Source: Plotosus lineatus (lineage: Eukaryota; Chordata; Actinopteri; Siluriformes; Plotosidae). From it: a DNA stretch of 64,000 nucleotides. A program made the translations under genes and the position numbers. The DNA is taken from positions 8,045,163 through 8,109,162 of the forward strand of contig CM045729.1 of NCBI GenBank assembly GCA_024760905.1. Reading direction: 5' to 3'. A model generated the notes under the pieces. The model did no database searches. It was given only the letters and a program-made list of their open reading frames with translations, and was not told where the DNA came from. Of this stretch, positions 45,527 through 56,760 are shown one piece after another. Position 1 is the first letter of the stretch. Every line of letters begins with the position of its first letter.

Positions 45527-47082
45527 TGGTCCTTCTCAAAAAATTAGCATATTGTGATAAAGTTCATTATTTTCTGTAATGTACTGATAAACATTATAGA
45601 CTTTCATATATTTTAGATTCATTGCACACCAAGTTAAATAAATATTTCAGGTCTTTTATTTTTTTAATCCTGATGATTTTGGCATACAGCTCATGAAAGC
45701 CCAAAATTCCTATCTCAAAAAATTATCATGTTCATCTGACCAATAAAAAAACTGCTTTTAATACAAAAAACCTCAACTTTCAAATAATTATGTTCAGTTG
45801 TGCACTCAATACTTGGTCGGGAATAGTTTTGCAGAAATGACTGCTTCAATGCGGTGTGGCGTGGAGGCAATCAGCCTGTGGCACTGCTGAGGTGTTACGG
45901 AGGCCCAGGATGCTTCGATAGCGGCCTTAAGCTCATCCACAGTGTTAGGTCTGGTGTCTCTCAACTTTCTCTTCACAATATCCCACAGATTCTCTATGGG
46001 CTTCAGGTCAGGAGAGTTGGCAGGCCAATTGAGCACAGTAATACCATGGTCAGTAAACCATTTAGCAGTGGTTTTGCCACTGTGAGCAGGTGCCAGGTCG
46101 TGCTGAGAAATGAAATCTTCATCTCCATAAAGCTTTTCAGCAGATGGAAGCATGAAGTGCTCTAAAATCTCCTGATCGCTAGCTGCATTGACCCTGCCCT
46201 TGATAAAACACAGTGGACCAACACCAGCAGTTGACATGGCACCCCAGACCATCACTGACTGTGGGTACTTGACACTGGATTTTAGGCACTTTGGCATTTC
46301 CTTCTCCCCAGTCTTCCTCCAGACTCTGGCACCTTGATTTCCGAATGACATGCAAAATTTGCTTTCATCCGAAAAAAGTACTTTGGACCACTGAGCAACA
46401 GCCCAGTGCTGCTTCTCTGTAGCCCAGGTCAGCCGCTTCTGCCGCTTTTTCTGGTTCAAAAGTGGCTTGACCTGGGGAATGCGGCACCTGTACCCCATCC
46501 CACTGCTTCACAGGTCCCCCAAGGTCTGGAATCGGCCGTTCTCCACAATCTTCCTCAGGGTCCGGTCACCTCTTCTGGTTGTGCAGCATTTTATGCCACA
46601 CTTTTTCCTTCCCACAGACGTCCCACTGAGGTGGCTTGATAGAGCACTCTGGGAACAGCCGATTCACTCAGATTTCTTTCTGTGTCTTACCCTCTTGCTT
46701 GAGGGTGTCAATGATGGCCTTCTGGACAGCAGTCAGGTCGGCAGTCTTACCCATGATTGCGGTTTTGAGTAATGAACCAGGCTGGGAGTTTTTAAAAGCC
46801 TCAGGAATCTTTTGCAGGTGTTTAGAGTTAATTGGTTGATTCAGATGATTAGGTTAATAGCTCGTTTAGACTACCTGAACATGATATGCTAATTTTTTGA
46901 GATAGGAATTTTGGGTTTTCATGAGCTGTATGCCAAAATCATCAGTATTAAAACAATAAAAGACCTGAAATATTTCAGCTGGTGTGAAATGAATCTAAAA
47001 TATACAAAAGTTTAATTTTTATCAGTACATTACAGAAAATAATTAAGTTTACACAATATGCTAATTTTTTGAGAAGGACCAG
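45527..47082 (-). mobile_element. Tc1-like transposon, copy 2
   Basis: Ends CTGGTCCTTCTCAAAAAATT at the left and its reverse complement at the right (ending GAGAAGGACCAG at 47082, followed by TA). Same family as 40498-42054, inverted. Confidence 0.88.
45806..46754 (-). pseudogene. Tc1-like transposase, copy 2, largely open
   Basis: The last 230 codons (45806-46498) are open and hold all three catalytic positions: Asp in FSDESKFCMS, Asp in SQHDLAPAHSGKT and Asp in NSPDLKPIENLW (DDE/D with the usual spacing). The N-terminal part, from the ATG at 46754, with the paired HTH motifs, is in another frame because of small indels between about 46500 and 46680. It is better preserved than copy 1 but still not a complete enzyme. 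Confidence 0.85.
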
Positions 47083-48655
47083 TACATCTACACGTCTATT
47101 TTTTTTAACGTCATGTTATTTACCAATACTACCATCGTGATCGACTTTTAGCTTGTGATCAATGTATTGAGCACCCCTGCTAGAAATGCTTATAATAACA
47201 ATTAAACATTCAAAAATAACACATAAGATATAAATAAAATATAAATACACACACATAGAGACGCGCGCACAAGCACGCAGATGCGTGTGCACGCACTGAG
47301 ATGTGCACCTCACAAAAATGTAACTAGGTTTTGATATGAGGTTTTGGGTCATTTTTTTGTTTTGTGTTTATTTGTTTTGCTTTTTTGACTAATTGGCCTT
47401 GTTTTTGCGGCATTTTCCTTAACTCTTTCCCCTATTCCTTAATTTTCTTATTTTTTAACTCAATGAATATTTCAAAAAAAAAAAAAAAAAAAAACACTAT
47501 GCACTAAAATGAATTAAAACACGAAGAACAGTCGTGAGGGATCCCTATTTTATAGATATATGGTGTAGGGGGCCACCCACAGAAAAAAATTTAAAATTTA
47601 TGTGCTCTGTGGTGCATTCTGGACCCATGTTTATGAGAAAATTAGACAAGCTAGAAGCAAATAAAACTATAGTCTATATTATAAAAAATATTTTATATAA
47701 TGAATATATATATAAATATATATAAAATTAAATATATAATTTGTTACAAGAATAGTAGACTTCCTTCTGAAAGGAAACGACATAAAACTTCTTATTTGAA
47801 AAATCTAACAGTTACCTTACTAATATCGAACATTTGTGAATCAAACTGCTACCCTAATCTGTCCAAACTGTTTATGTAATATCAGCTTCTCATGATTTTA
47901 TTAATGAAAATATCTTCTGACTCAGAATCTGTTTCAGAGTCACAAAGTTCCATTTCAGAGGTCTGCTGGATCCCCAGAGTAGGCAAAGCATTCAGAACTT
48001 TGTAGCTCTTTGTAGCGTTATGTAGATCTATTTGTTAACGTAGCCCAAGTCAATTACATGGATTTTTGTCTCTGTATAGTGTTGCGTGAATCCATTAATA
48101 AATAAGATCAGGCTAGTTTAGTTGGGGGTTAGTTTTCACTATTATCGCTCAGTGCAATCAAGAAATAATTTGTGTTTGGACATGACATAAAACTTTTTTA
48201 CCTATTTCATGAGATACGGCTGTTTCCGAAACAGTGGAATCATCAGTCTTGAGTCGCTTCCACAACGTATTTAATGTTGGTTGTTTAGATCTACTTCGCT
48301 TCGGCACCATGCTTGTCGGTACTACTCACATCAGTTTGGACTATATTTTACCCGGGTTTGTATGACCCGTCACGATCTAAATCTACACGGGAGCACAGAC
48401 AAATGGCGGCACGTATATAAAAAGTGCCGCGCTTTTGAAAGAGGTAGCATAGTGCATCATGGGATATCGGAAGTGAACCGATTGAGAAATTATCAAAACA
48501 AGTGATCGTGTTGTCAAGTACACAGCTAAACAAAGCCGTCAAAATGTTTTTATTAAAGATGATTATTATATTATTAAATATTATTATTTACTATTATAAA
48601 ATATAACCGGTGCTAGGCTAATATTAGCCGGCGCTTCCGCCGGCCGCCGGCACGT
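47083..48655. other. Mostly non-coding; one small minus-strand ORF at 48158-48310
   Basis: No known gene. At 48310-48158 on the minus strand a 50-codon ORF starts with an ATG and a basic stretch (VPKRSRSKQPTLNTLWKRLK). A possible splice donor (AATAGGTAAAAA) lies within it. Further along, about 47985-47890 on the same strand could encode an acidic tail (MELCDSETDSESED). This may be the remnant of a small gene or transposase start; the evidence is weak. Confidence 0.3.
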
Positions 48656-48659
48656 AATG

Positions 48660-48672
48660 ATAAGTATATATA

Positions 48673-48720
<48 letters not shown>
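48660..48720. repeat. (TA)n microsatellite
   Basis: About 50 bases of alternating TA directly left of the LINE at 48721. Confidence 0.95.
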
Positions 48721-48723
<3 letters not shown>

Positions 48724-49886
48724 AAGTAACCGTCATGTGATTCAAATTCAGCTGTTCTCCCTCCTGCTTATTGGCCCTATTGGTCCGCACAGAAGGGGTC
48801 TACTCCCAGAAGGAACAATAACAGACATTGAGGATAGTTACAAGTATCTCGGAATCCCCCAGGCAAATGGTAACCTCGATGAAGTAACAAGGAAAGCAGC
48901 CACGACCAAGTACCTACAGCGAGTAAGGCAAGTCCTAAGAAGCCAGCTCAATGGTAAGAACAAGTCCCGGGCAATAAACATCTACGCCCTACCAGTGATC
49001 AGATACCCTGCCGGAATAATAAGTTGGCCAAAGGACGAGACACAGACCACAGATGTTAAGACACGAAAGCTACTAACCATGCATGGAGGGTTCCATCCCA
49101 AATCCAGCACCCTGAGACTATACACAAGCCGCAAGGAAGGAGGCTGAGGACTATTGAGCGTGAAAGCCACTATCCAGGATGAAACATCTAAGATCCACAA
49201 GTATATCAAGGATAAAGCCCCAACCGACAACGTGCTAAGTGAATGTCTCAGACAATGGGGGACAGAGGATGAGGTGCAAGAGATGCTGGCAGGAAAAGCA
49301 TACATGGAACGTCACAACCAGGTGGCTGGTATCCTGTACAGGAACATGTGTCGAGTATGGGCTGGAGACCCCAAGATTAAAGTGGGAAACACCCCCAAAG
49401 GTGATGGAGAATGACCGAGCGAAGATCCTGTGGGACTTCCAGATACAGACTGACAGAATGGTGATGGCGAACCAACCAGACATTGTGGTGATTGACAAAG
49501 AGCAGAGGAAAGCCGTGGTGATTGACATAGCAATACCAAGTGATAGAAATATTCGCAAGAAGGAACTTGAGAAAGTGGAGAAATATCAGGGGCTTAAAGA
49601 GGAGCTGGATAGAGTTTGGAAAATGAAGGCATTGGTGGTACCCGTGGTTATCGGTACACTCGGGGCAATAACCCCCAAACTAGAAGAGTGGCTACAGCAG
49701 ATCCCAGGAAAAACAGCCGACATCTCAATTCAGAAAAGCGCAGTCCTAGGAACAGCAAAGATCCTGCACAGAACCCTGAAGCTCCCTGGCCTCTGGTAGA
49801 GGACCCGAGCTTGAAGGGAGAAAAAAAACATGAAGGACAGCACAGAGGCACTCATAATGGCAGCACAGGAACAAGCCTTGAATACT
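48721..49886 (+). pseudogene. R4/Rex6-like LINE 3' part with restriction-like endonuclease
   Basis: Three plus-strand frames (48737-49147, 49154-49414, 49239-49799) cover the C-terminal half of a LINE. A thumb region (DIEDSYKYLGIPQANGNLDE, YALPVIRYPAGIISW) is followed by an endonuclease-like part with QPDIVVIDKEQRKAVVIDIA, which fits a PD-(D/E)xK fold, and a conserved C-terminus SAVLGTAKILHRTLKLPGLW. LINEs with a C-terminal endonuclease of this type include R2, R4/Dong and Rex6; the R4/Rex6 assignment is my inference. A stop at 49147 and a shift near 49400 break it. The 5' half is missing. Confidence 0.7.
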
Positions 49887-49890
49887 AGAG

Positions 49891-49970
<80 letters not shown>
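49887..49970. repeat. (AT)n microsatellite
   Basis: About 75 bases of alternating AT directly right of the LINE's 3' end. Confidence 0.95.
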
Positions 49971-49971
<1 letters not shown>

Positions 49972-50204
49972 CAGTATGTATGTAATATTCAAAACTAAAA
50001 TGTCTGTATCCTTTTGCTGAGTATTGTGTTCAACTAGCTCACAAATGTCAAACTCAAGGCCTACAGGCCAAATCCGGCCCATCAACTCATTCTATGAGTG
50101 CTGTCAAAGAACATGATTATCATACAGTCTTTGAATCCACCATTACCATGAAACCAGCTCGTTAGTCATGACTCAAGAACGATTGGAAGCTTGCTTGTCA
50201 GGAA

Positions 50205-50500
50205 AAAAGTGGATAGATGGCACTGTGGCACAGTCAGTTCACGGCAAAGAAGGTCCTGGATTCAAGTCCCAGACTCAGCTGCGTGATCTTCCTGGAGTTA
50301 CCACTACTCTGCTTTCTGTCACATTTCAAAGTTTTACACATTACTCTAATTGGCTGTTACAAATTGCCCCTAATGTGAATGGTTGTGCGCTGGTTCTGTA
50401 ATGGTCTGGTATGTTGCTTAGGGTGTAACCTGCCTTGACTCAGAGTGAGGTTTCAGCCTCTCCATGACCCTAATGAAGGATGAAGCAGTTCATAAAAATT
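50205..50500 (+). repeat. Degenerate SINE (family II)
   Basis: Head with TGGCACAGTCAGTTCACGGC and B box ATTCAAGTCCC, tail with CCCTAATGAAGGATGAAGCAG. 50501-50970 contains no gene I recognise. Confidence 0.6.
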
Positions 50501-50972
50501 AAATAGAGTAAAAATATATTACAGGGGTTTGTTTTTATCTTTGAAACAATATTTGATTCTCCGACAGTGACATTAAAGGACTGGAAACTGTGAGTTTTAT
50601 GGCGAGGTTTACATCCACTTTACCTGGTGCTCGGAAGCTTGTCGCCTCTCTGGACTGTGCGCAGCTCTCACAGGTTCATGGTGTCGTACTAATCACTGTC
50701 AAGGAGACATGAAATCACAGAGTAGAGCATTGGGTCCACATTTCAGTTTTTTTTGTTGTTGTTTTTTTTAAGAAAGATCAATTATGTTTTTCTAAGTGTT
50801 GAATGGTGAAAAAAAACCAAAACAAGATACAAGGAATTGGTTGACCGGAACAATGATGTCATGTCTTGATTTCAAATTAGGCAAATTACTGGCTCTGATT
50901 TATAAGACCACCTGTATGGTTTTCTTTTTGAATTTGAACACTAGTCATTTTCTTTTATTATTCAGCTATTAT

Positions 50973-51290
50973 GTGGCATGGTGGTGTAGTGGTTAGCACG
51001 TCCGCCTCACAGCAAGAAGGCCTGGGTTCGATTCCCGGCCTGGGTGTTTCTGTGTGGAGTTTGCATGTTCTCCCTGTGCTTGCGTGGGTTTCCTCCAGGT
51101 ACTGTACTCCAATTTCCTCCGACAGTTCAAAACATGCACAGTATTGTAGTTGGCGGTTCGTAATCACCCCTAAGTGTGAGGTTGAATGGTTATAAGTGTG
51201 TTGATCCTGCAATGACCTGTGAGCAGTGCCTGGTGTACCCTGCCCTTGCCTTCCTGTGACCCTAATTAGGTTTAAGCAGCTTAGAAAATA
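50973..51290 (+). repeat. SINE (family II)
   Basis: Head GTGGTGTAGTGGTTAGCACG, B box GGTTCGATTCC (perfect), body and an L2-like tail ending in AATAAATAAATC. 51291-51560 is non-coding. Confidence 0.85.
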
Positions 51291-51597
51291 AATAAATCAA
51301 TGAGTACTCTGGTTATATAACAATTATAAATAATTGTTTCAGTATATACTTCATAGGAATATAAGAAAAAAGTAAACCAAGGGAAAATTTTTGTGTCTTT
51401 TTATTGTATCATTTCATTTTAAAAATTTTGTTTTGTCTTAAATAAAATAAAGGCCATATTGTGTATTTTTCTTCTCATAACATGTTGAATTTGTGGAATT
51501 TCATGATCAGCGACAGTGAATAACAATCACCAGGCATTCCTTTTGTTTTTTAAAAAAGCTTTTTTATTCGCATATACAAAATTCGCATATACAAAAT

Positions 51598-51912
51598 GGG
51601 CACTGGATCGATAATCCAAAGGTTGGGGGTTCGATTCCCACTCTCCACAAGGTTGTCACTGTCCTCCCCGGTGCAGCTAACTGGGTTATCAAAGGCCGGC
51701 CATGTCTCTCACTGTCTATGGTGTGAGGCATGTAAAACAATGATTGCTGACTTTCGACAAGAGTAGGCTGCAAAGCCGTCGGCGTGTTTCCGCCCTGCGA
51801 TGGCCTGGCGAGCTGTCCAGGGTGTACTCTGCCCTCGCCCGAAGTTGGCTGGGACGGGCGCCAGCCTCCCCGCGACCCTAATTAGGATTAAGCGGTTACA
51901 GAAAATGAACTG
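51598..51912 (+). repeat. SINE (family I), 5'-truncated
   Basis: Starts inside the tRNA-like head (A box lost), keeps B box GGTTCGATTCC and has the L2-like tail CCCTAATTAGGATTAAGCGG. 51913-52240 is non-coding. Confidence 0.85.
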
Positions 51913-52239
51913 AACTGAACATATGTACTGAACTTGGCCTATGTATCTCTAACACTTTCTAACACTTTCTTCAAGCAACCAGACAAGAACTACTTCACTT
52001 GGATGCATGCAAGATCTAGATGCCTCCATCTGCTAGACTGTGTATTAACTTGAAGATAAAATCTCTCAGATGTGCTTTGCATTAAGGCATTATAAGGTGA
52101 TGAATGCTCAACAGAGCATTTTATGTTCCGAAGTATTCTGAATGCATGTCAAAAAAACGGTTTTGCTTCAGAGTTTTGCAATATGTATTGTTTGCATGTT
52201 AGAACCGGTTTAAACCAATAAACCGATTTTATTGCGCAG

Positions 52240-52490
52240 CTCTATTATTTATTGTTAATTGCAGTATTATTAATGTTACTGTACTTGTGTTATTGTAAAA
52301 TGTTTATCTTAAAAATATTACGTCAAAAATATATGTTTGGAACAATTTATATGAGTTTGGGAGGAGGTTGGAAAGGATTAATTGGTTTTCCATTGTTTCC
52401 GATGAAAATTTTTGTTTCATCTAACAAACGTTTCCACTTACGAGCTTGCCCTCAGAATGAATGAATTTTGTAAGATGAGGTACCACTGTA
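52240..52490 (+). mobile_element. Tigger-like right-end fragment
   Basis: Ends GAGGTACCACTGTA; shares 'gagtttgggaggaggttgga' with 8510. No coding part. Confidence 0.65.
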
Positions 52491-53176
52491 TAATTATTCT
52501 TAAAACAATCTTCTTTCTTCTTTTCCTTTCGGCTGTTCCCTTCAGGGGTCGCCACAGCAAATGATCTGCCTCCATCTGACCCTATCCTCTGCATCTTCTG
52601 CTCTTACTCCAACTACCTTCATGTCCTCCTTCACCACATCCATAAATCTCCTCTTTGGTCTTCCTCTAGGCCTTCTGCCTGTTAGTTCCAACCTCAGCAT
52701 CCTACTACCAATATACTCACTATCCTTCTTCTGTACATGTCCAAACCATCTCAATCAAGCATCTCTGACTTTGTCTCCAAAATCTCTTCCATGTGCTGTC
52801 CCTCTGATGTACTATTCCTAATCCTATCCATCTTCGTTACACTCAAAGAGAACCTCAACATTTTCATCTCTGCTACCGCCAGCTCTGCCTCCTGTTTTTT
52901 CCCCAGGGCCACTTTTTCTAAACCATACAACATTGCTGGCCTCAAAACCGTCTTGTACACTTTTCCTTTCATTCTTGCCGATACCTTCCTATCACACATC
53001 ACACCGGACACTTTTCTCCAACCATTCCACCCTGCCTGCACATGCTTCTTCACCTCTTTTCCCCACTCTCCATTGCTCTCGATTGTTGAGCCGAAGTACT
53101 TAAAATCCTCCACCTTCTTTGTTTCTGCTCCCTATAACCTCACCATTCCTGTTGGGTCCTTGTCGTTCACACACAT

Positions 53177-53732
53177 TGTTAGAATATAGGATATATCTCT
53201 GACCTAATACGTACGAATGATTGAATCATGAAGCAAGAAGTTCTCCTTATCCTGTTGTGCCCCGATGTCCTAGGTTTTGTGTAAAACATCAACCAGACCT
53301 AACTGGATGTTCGAGGCTGTCTCTCTTTTGTCACCACATACCTACGTACGAATGCAAACAGTTACGTAACCAACATACCAACAATCCAACATGATAGGGT
53401 GCTATCCACACACACATATCCACACACACATACACCCACACACACACACATACACATATACACACACACACACCCCCACCCTATGTTATGACGAAGGTAC
53501 TTTGACCAAGGACAAGGACATATGACTCTGTGATTATCTGCTTGCAAAAACAAAGAAACTGCATAAAAAGCTTGTGCTCAGAAACACCCTCTGAGCTTCT
53601 GATGAATAAACCAGACTGATTTCACTCGTGTGGTTCGTTGTCTGTTGCTCCCGGAGCGCTCTAAGACGTTGAGATACAGGAATCCAGATCGTGCAGGTTT
53701 ACATAAGAGCTTCTACAGAGAGAGTTCTTACA
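53177..53732 (+). promoter_or_regulatory. 5' LTR
   Basis: Starts TGTTAGAA and ends TTCTTACA. A TATA-like GCATAAAAAG is at about 53561 and a polyadenylation signal AATAAA at 53605-53610, which places U3, R and U5 in the usual order. A CA-rich tract lies at 53407-53475. Confidence 0.92.
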
Positions 53733-53735
53733 ATT

Positions 53736-53753
53736 TGGTGACCCCGACGTGAT
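53736..53753 (+). promoter_or_regulatory. Primer-binding site, tRNA-Trp
   Basis: TGGTGACCCCGACGTGAT, three bases after the LTR, complementary to the 3' end of vertebrate tRNA-Trp. The avian sarcoma-leukosis group uses the same primer tRNA. Confidence 0.9.
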
Positions 53754-53813
53754 ACTCCTGATCAGGTAATACAAGATTTGTTTGACTACCTGGTTAGCAG
53801 TATCTGAGCGTCT

Positions 53814-53976
53814 GTTATCCCCTTCTCTAGAAGGGATGGTTATCCCCTTTTTATAAGGGACGGTTATCCTCAGTTGCTATAACTGGGACGGGTTATCCTC
53901 AGTTGCTATAACTGGGACGGGTTATCCTCAGTTGCTATAACTGGGACGGGTTATCCTCAGTTGCTATAACTGGGAA
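53814..53976 (+). ncRNA. Array of six GTTATCC stem-loops in the retroviral leader
   Basis: Units start at 53814, 53839, 53863, 53892, 53921 and 53950. The last four are 29-base repeats. Each has GTTATCC, whose TCC begins a stem that closes on GGA. Unit 1 pairs TCCC-C-TTC with GAAGGGA, unit 2 TCCC-C-TT with AAGGGA, and units 3-6 TCC-T-CAGTT with AACTGGGA. Underlined by structure rather than sequence: a single bulged pyrimidine in each and short loops TCTA, TTTAT and GCTAT. It lies between the primer site and the gag start, where packaging or translation elements are usually found. Its function here is unknown. Confidence 0.75.
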
Positions 53977-54048
53977 GAGCGCTATACAAAAGGTGCACGT
54001 GTATTCCTGTATGCCAACGTATTTTTTGTTTTTGTTAGAAGATAGACA

Positions 54049-54540
54049 ATGGGAAATTCCTACCCAAAGCCTAAGGTCCGGGAAACTCCGAAGGAGTGGA
54101 TGAATAGATGTGGTCTAGCTTATTATACTGAGCCATGGCTCAGCAATTTGGCGGGATGGACTGAGGGACTCGACCAAGTACCAAACTTTCCTCGAAATGG
54201 GACTTTTGATGCAGGATTTCTGACATCCGGCGCATCGCATGATTTATCATGGATTGGGCAACCCTTCATGGGATTACGAATACATGAAAGAGGCATATGT
54301 TAAATGGTATGAAATGCGTTCGTACTGGCTATCGTTAAAAGAAGGGATTTATACAGAAAGACAGGAAAATGTCATTACTGTGGAAAGGAAGGACACTGGA
54401 AGAAGGAATGTAGAAAGAGGCAGAGAGATGAGGAGAATTCTGCAGCACGCTGTAATGCTGGCTCTAGTTCGCCCCCACCACCCTCGGATCCCACTGAAGT
54501 GACGACAACACGCCCATATTCGCGAGGACGTGATTAGGGA
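54049..54540 (+). pseudogene. Retroviral gag remnant
   Basis: ATG at 54049 begins MGNSYPK, a likely N-myristoylation signal of the matrix domain. The frame stops at 54301 after 84 codons. A CX2CX4HX4C zinc knuckle of a nucleocapsid is encoded at 54370-54411, beyond that stop. Only about 490 bases separate the start from the protease region, where a complete gag would need about 1.5 kb, so most of matrix and all of capsid are deleted. Confidence 0.75.
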
Positions 54541-54599
54541 TGCCCGCGGAGTAGGGACCCTGAGACCTGTAGCTTAATGCATCTAGTGTTTAATTCACC

Positions 54600-56099
54600 C
54601 TGCAATGAGAATCTGCCGCTCCTTCCTATTGTTCTAGAGGGTGGAATATCTTTTGTTATCGATAGCGGGCGACCCTATCTTCCTTAGGCAGGGACTATCA
54701 GGGTGCTGTATCTTCCAGGTCTATTAGCTCTGTGGGAATAGATGGGGTTCCTTTCTCCTCCCCATATACGCCACCCCTTCTCCTACATTTTCCTGATGAT
54801 CACACGCTTGATAAATTACAGATATCCTATTCTTTTGTACATATGTCCGAATGCCCCTTTAATTTGTTAGGCCGTGACCTCATGAGTGTTCTGGGGTTCC
54901 AAATCTCTTTCCAAGGTTCGAGCATGACCATCCAAACGTGCGACACCTCCTCCGTTTCTCTGTTATCATTGCAAGCGCAGCCCTTGCCTTTTAATGTTAA
55001 TTCGGCGTGCGTGGCGAGTTCCACCTCGCCCCCTGTACTCGACACACTGCCCACCAATCTTTGGGCAGAGCATAAGAATGACGTGGGTTGTGTGGACTGC
55101 GTCCCATATGAAGCTACCGTGAAGCACATTTTGCCCGTGTACATCCGACAATACCCCTTGTCGCCTCAAAAAATGTTGGGTATGGACACTATTTTGTCTG
55201 CTCTTTTGGAACAGGGTGTCATCGTGCCGTGCACAAGCCCTTATAACACGCCTGTGAACCCGGTTCCTAAGCCAGACGGTTCCTGGCGTCTGACACAAGA
55301 CCTCAGAAAAATTAACGAGCTCATCGTTCCAGTTTCACCGGTTGTTCCGGATGTGCCCTCTATTATGGCTTCTATTCCTTGCGATCACACTCATTTTTCC
55401 GTAATCGACCTGTGCTCGGCGTTTTTTAGTATCCCTGTTGAGCCAAGCACACAACCTCTCTTCGCTTTCACACACCGGCAGCGACAGTACACGTGGACTA
55501 GATTACCTCAAGGATTTATTGACTCTCCTGCCGTGTTTTCGGCTGCAGTTAGGGACGCGTTGAGTTCTTTGGACGTCCCCGTTGGTTCCTGCGTACACTC
55601 TTATGCTGATGACCTCCTGGTGTCCGGCCTAACCTATGAACTATGCCTCGACGCCACTGTCCAGTTGCTCCTCTTACTGGAAAAAAAGGGTTTCAAGGTC
55701 TCCAAGCCCAAGTTACAGTTCTGCCTCCCCACTGTGATATATCTGGGCTATGAACTCTTTCACGGGATAAAACGCCTTACTCAGGATCGCGTCAAGATCA
55801 TAGTGGACACTCAGAAGCCTGCCACTAAACAAGCGCTCCTGGCTTTCCTGGGGCTCATTAACTACTGCTGCCAATGGATCCCGGACTGTTCCTTTTATGA
55901 CAAACGTTTACGCTCTGCCGTGGCTCACACTGACCCTCTCCATCAACCCTTGGTCTGGACTGAGGACATGCTGGACGCATTCAAAGCCCTGAAGTCGGCC
56001 CTATGCTCCGCGCCGGCTCTCGGGCTCCCGGATTACAACAAACCCTTTCATCTCTCGTCGCTCACCAGGCCGGCACGGCTTCTGGAGTCTTGGCGCTGA
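54600..56099 (+). pseudogene. Retroviral protease and reverse transcriptase, broken at both ends
   Basis: The protease active site D-S-G is at 54661-54669, followed soon after by a stop (54685). The open frame from 54732 to 56099 resumes in the protease C-terminus (GRDLM at about 54870) and continues through the polymerase fingers, palm and thumb, with LPQGF at about 55508 and the YADD catalytic site near 55602. The frame is lost at about 56058 at the start of the connection domain. Polymerase motifs themselves look intact. Confidence 0.85.
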
Positions 56100-56760
56100 C
56101 CACGAGGGACTTCGGCCTTGTGCTTTCCTCTCCAAAACTCTAGATACTGTGGCTCAGGGTTTACCTGCCTGTCTCCGCACTGTCGCTGCCAGTGCGGTGT
56201 TAGTTCTCGAAGCAGAAAAATAGTGCTCTCTCATCCACTCGTTTTACACACCAGCCATCAGGTTAGGCATATCCTTAATACTCTGTCTACACAACACATG
56301 TCTTCTCAACGTCGTTCAGGTTACGAGGCCATCCTTTGTGCTACTGACAACCTAACTATATCCTGTTCCTCTTCCCTAGATAACGTGGCGCAGGCTCTAC
56401 AGCGCCTGCTTAATGCTCATGACGACTGCGAACCATTGGAACATGACTGCATGGACACCATTGTTCATGACACCAGCATTAGATCCGACTTAATGTCTAC
56501 TCCTCTCTCCACAGGTCTCTCCCTGTTTGTAGGCGGGTCATGCTCGAAACCCTCCGACGGAGTGTTCCTCTCTTGACTCGCAGTATGTTCCTTACGGACC
56601 AAGTTTTGGAAGCGTGCTCGCTTCCCTTTAATTCCGCTCAAGCAGCAGAGTTATATGCGCTCACTCGGGCATGCACTCTCGCTTCCGACCAGGATGTTAC
56701 TATATACACTGACTCTCGTTACGCTTTTGGGGTGGCAATCTCGTGGTTTCACTGCTGCTG
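56100..56760 (+). pseudogene. Retroviral connection and RNase H domain, frameshifted
   Basis: The connection lies in the frame of 56118-56576. RNase H begins there, with the first catalytic Asp replaced by Gly (FVGGSC), and continues in the next frame at 56540-56761 with AAELYALTRA (Glu) and YTDSRYAF (Asp). Another shift near 56735 moves to the frame of the integrase. Confidence 0.8.

Noticed and set aside
49616..49888. 90-codon plus-strand frame
   Set aside because: It overlaps the R4-like LINE C-terminus out of frame; the conserved reading is in the other frame.
53863..53976. 29-base direct repeats considered as a CRISPR-like array
   Set aside because: The units are contiguous without variable spacers, and they sit in a retroviral leader of a fish genome.
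54827..55298. Minus-strand frames of 105-110 codons
   Set aside because: Shadows of the provirus polymerase frame on the plus strand.
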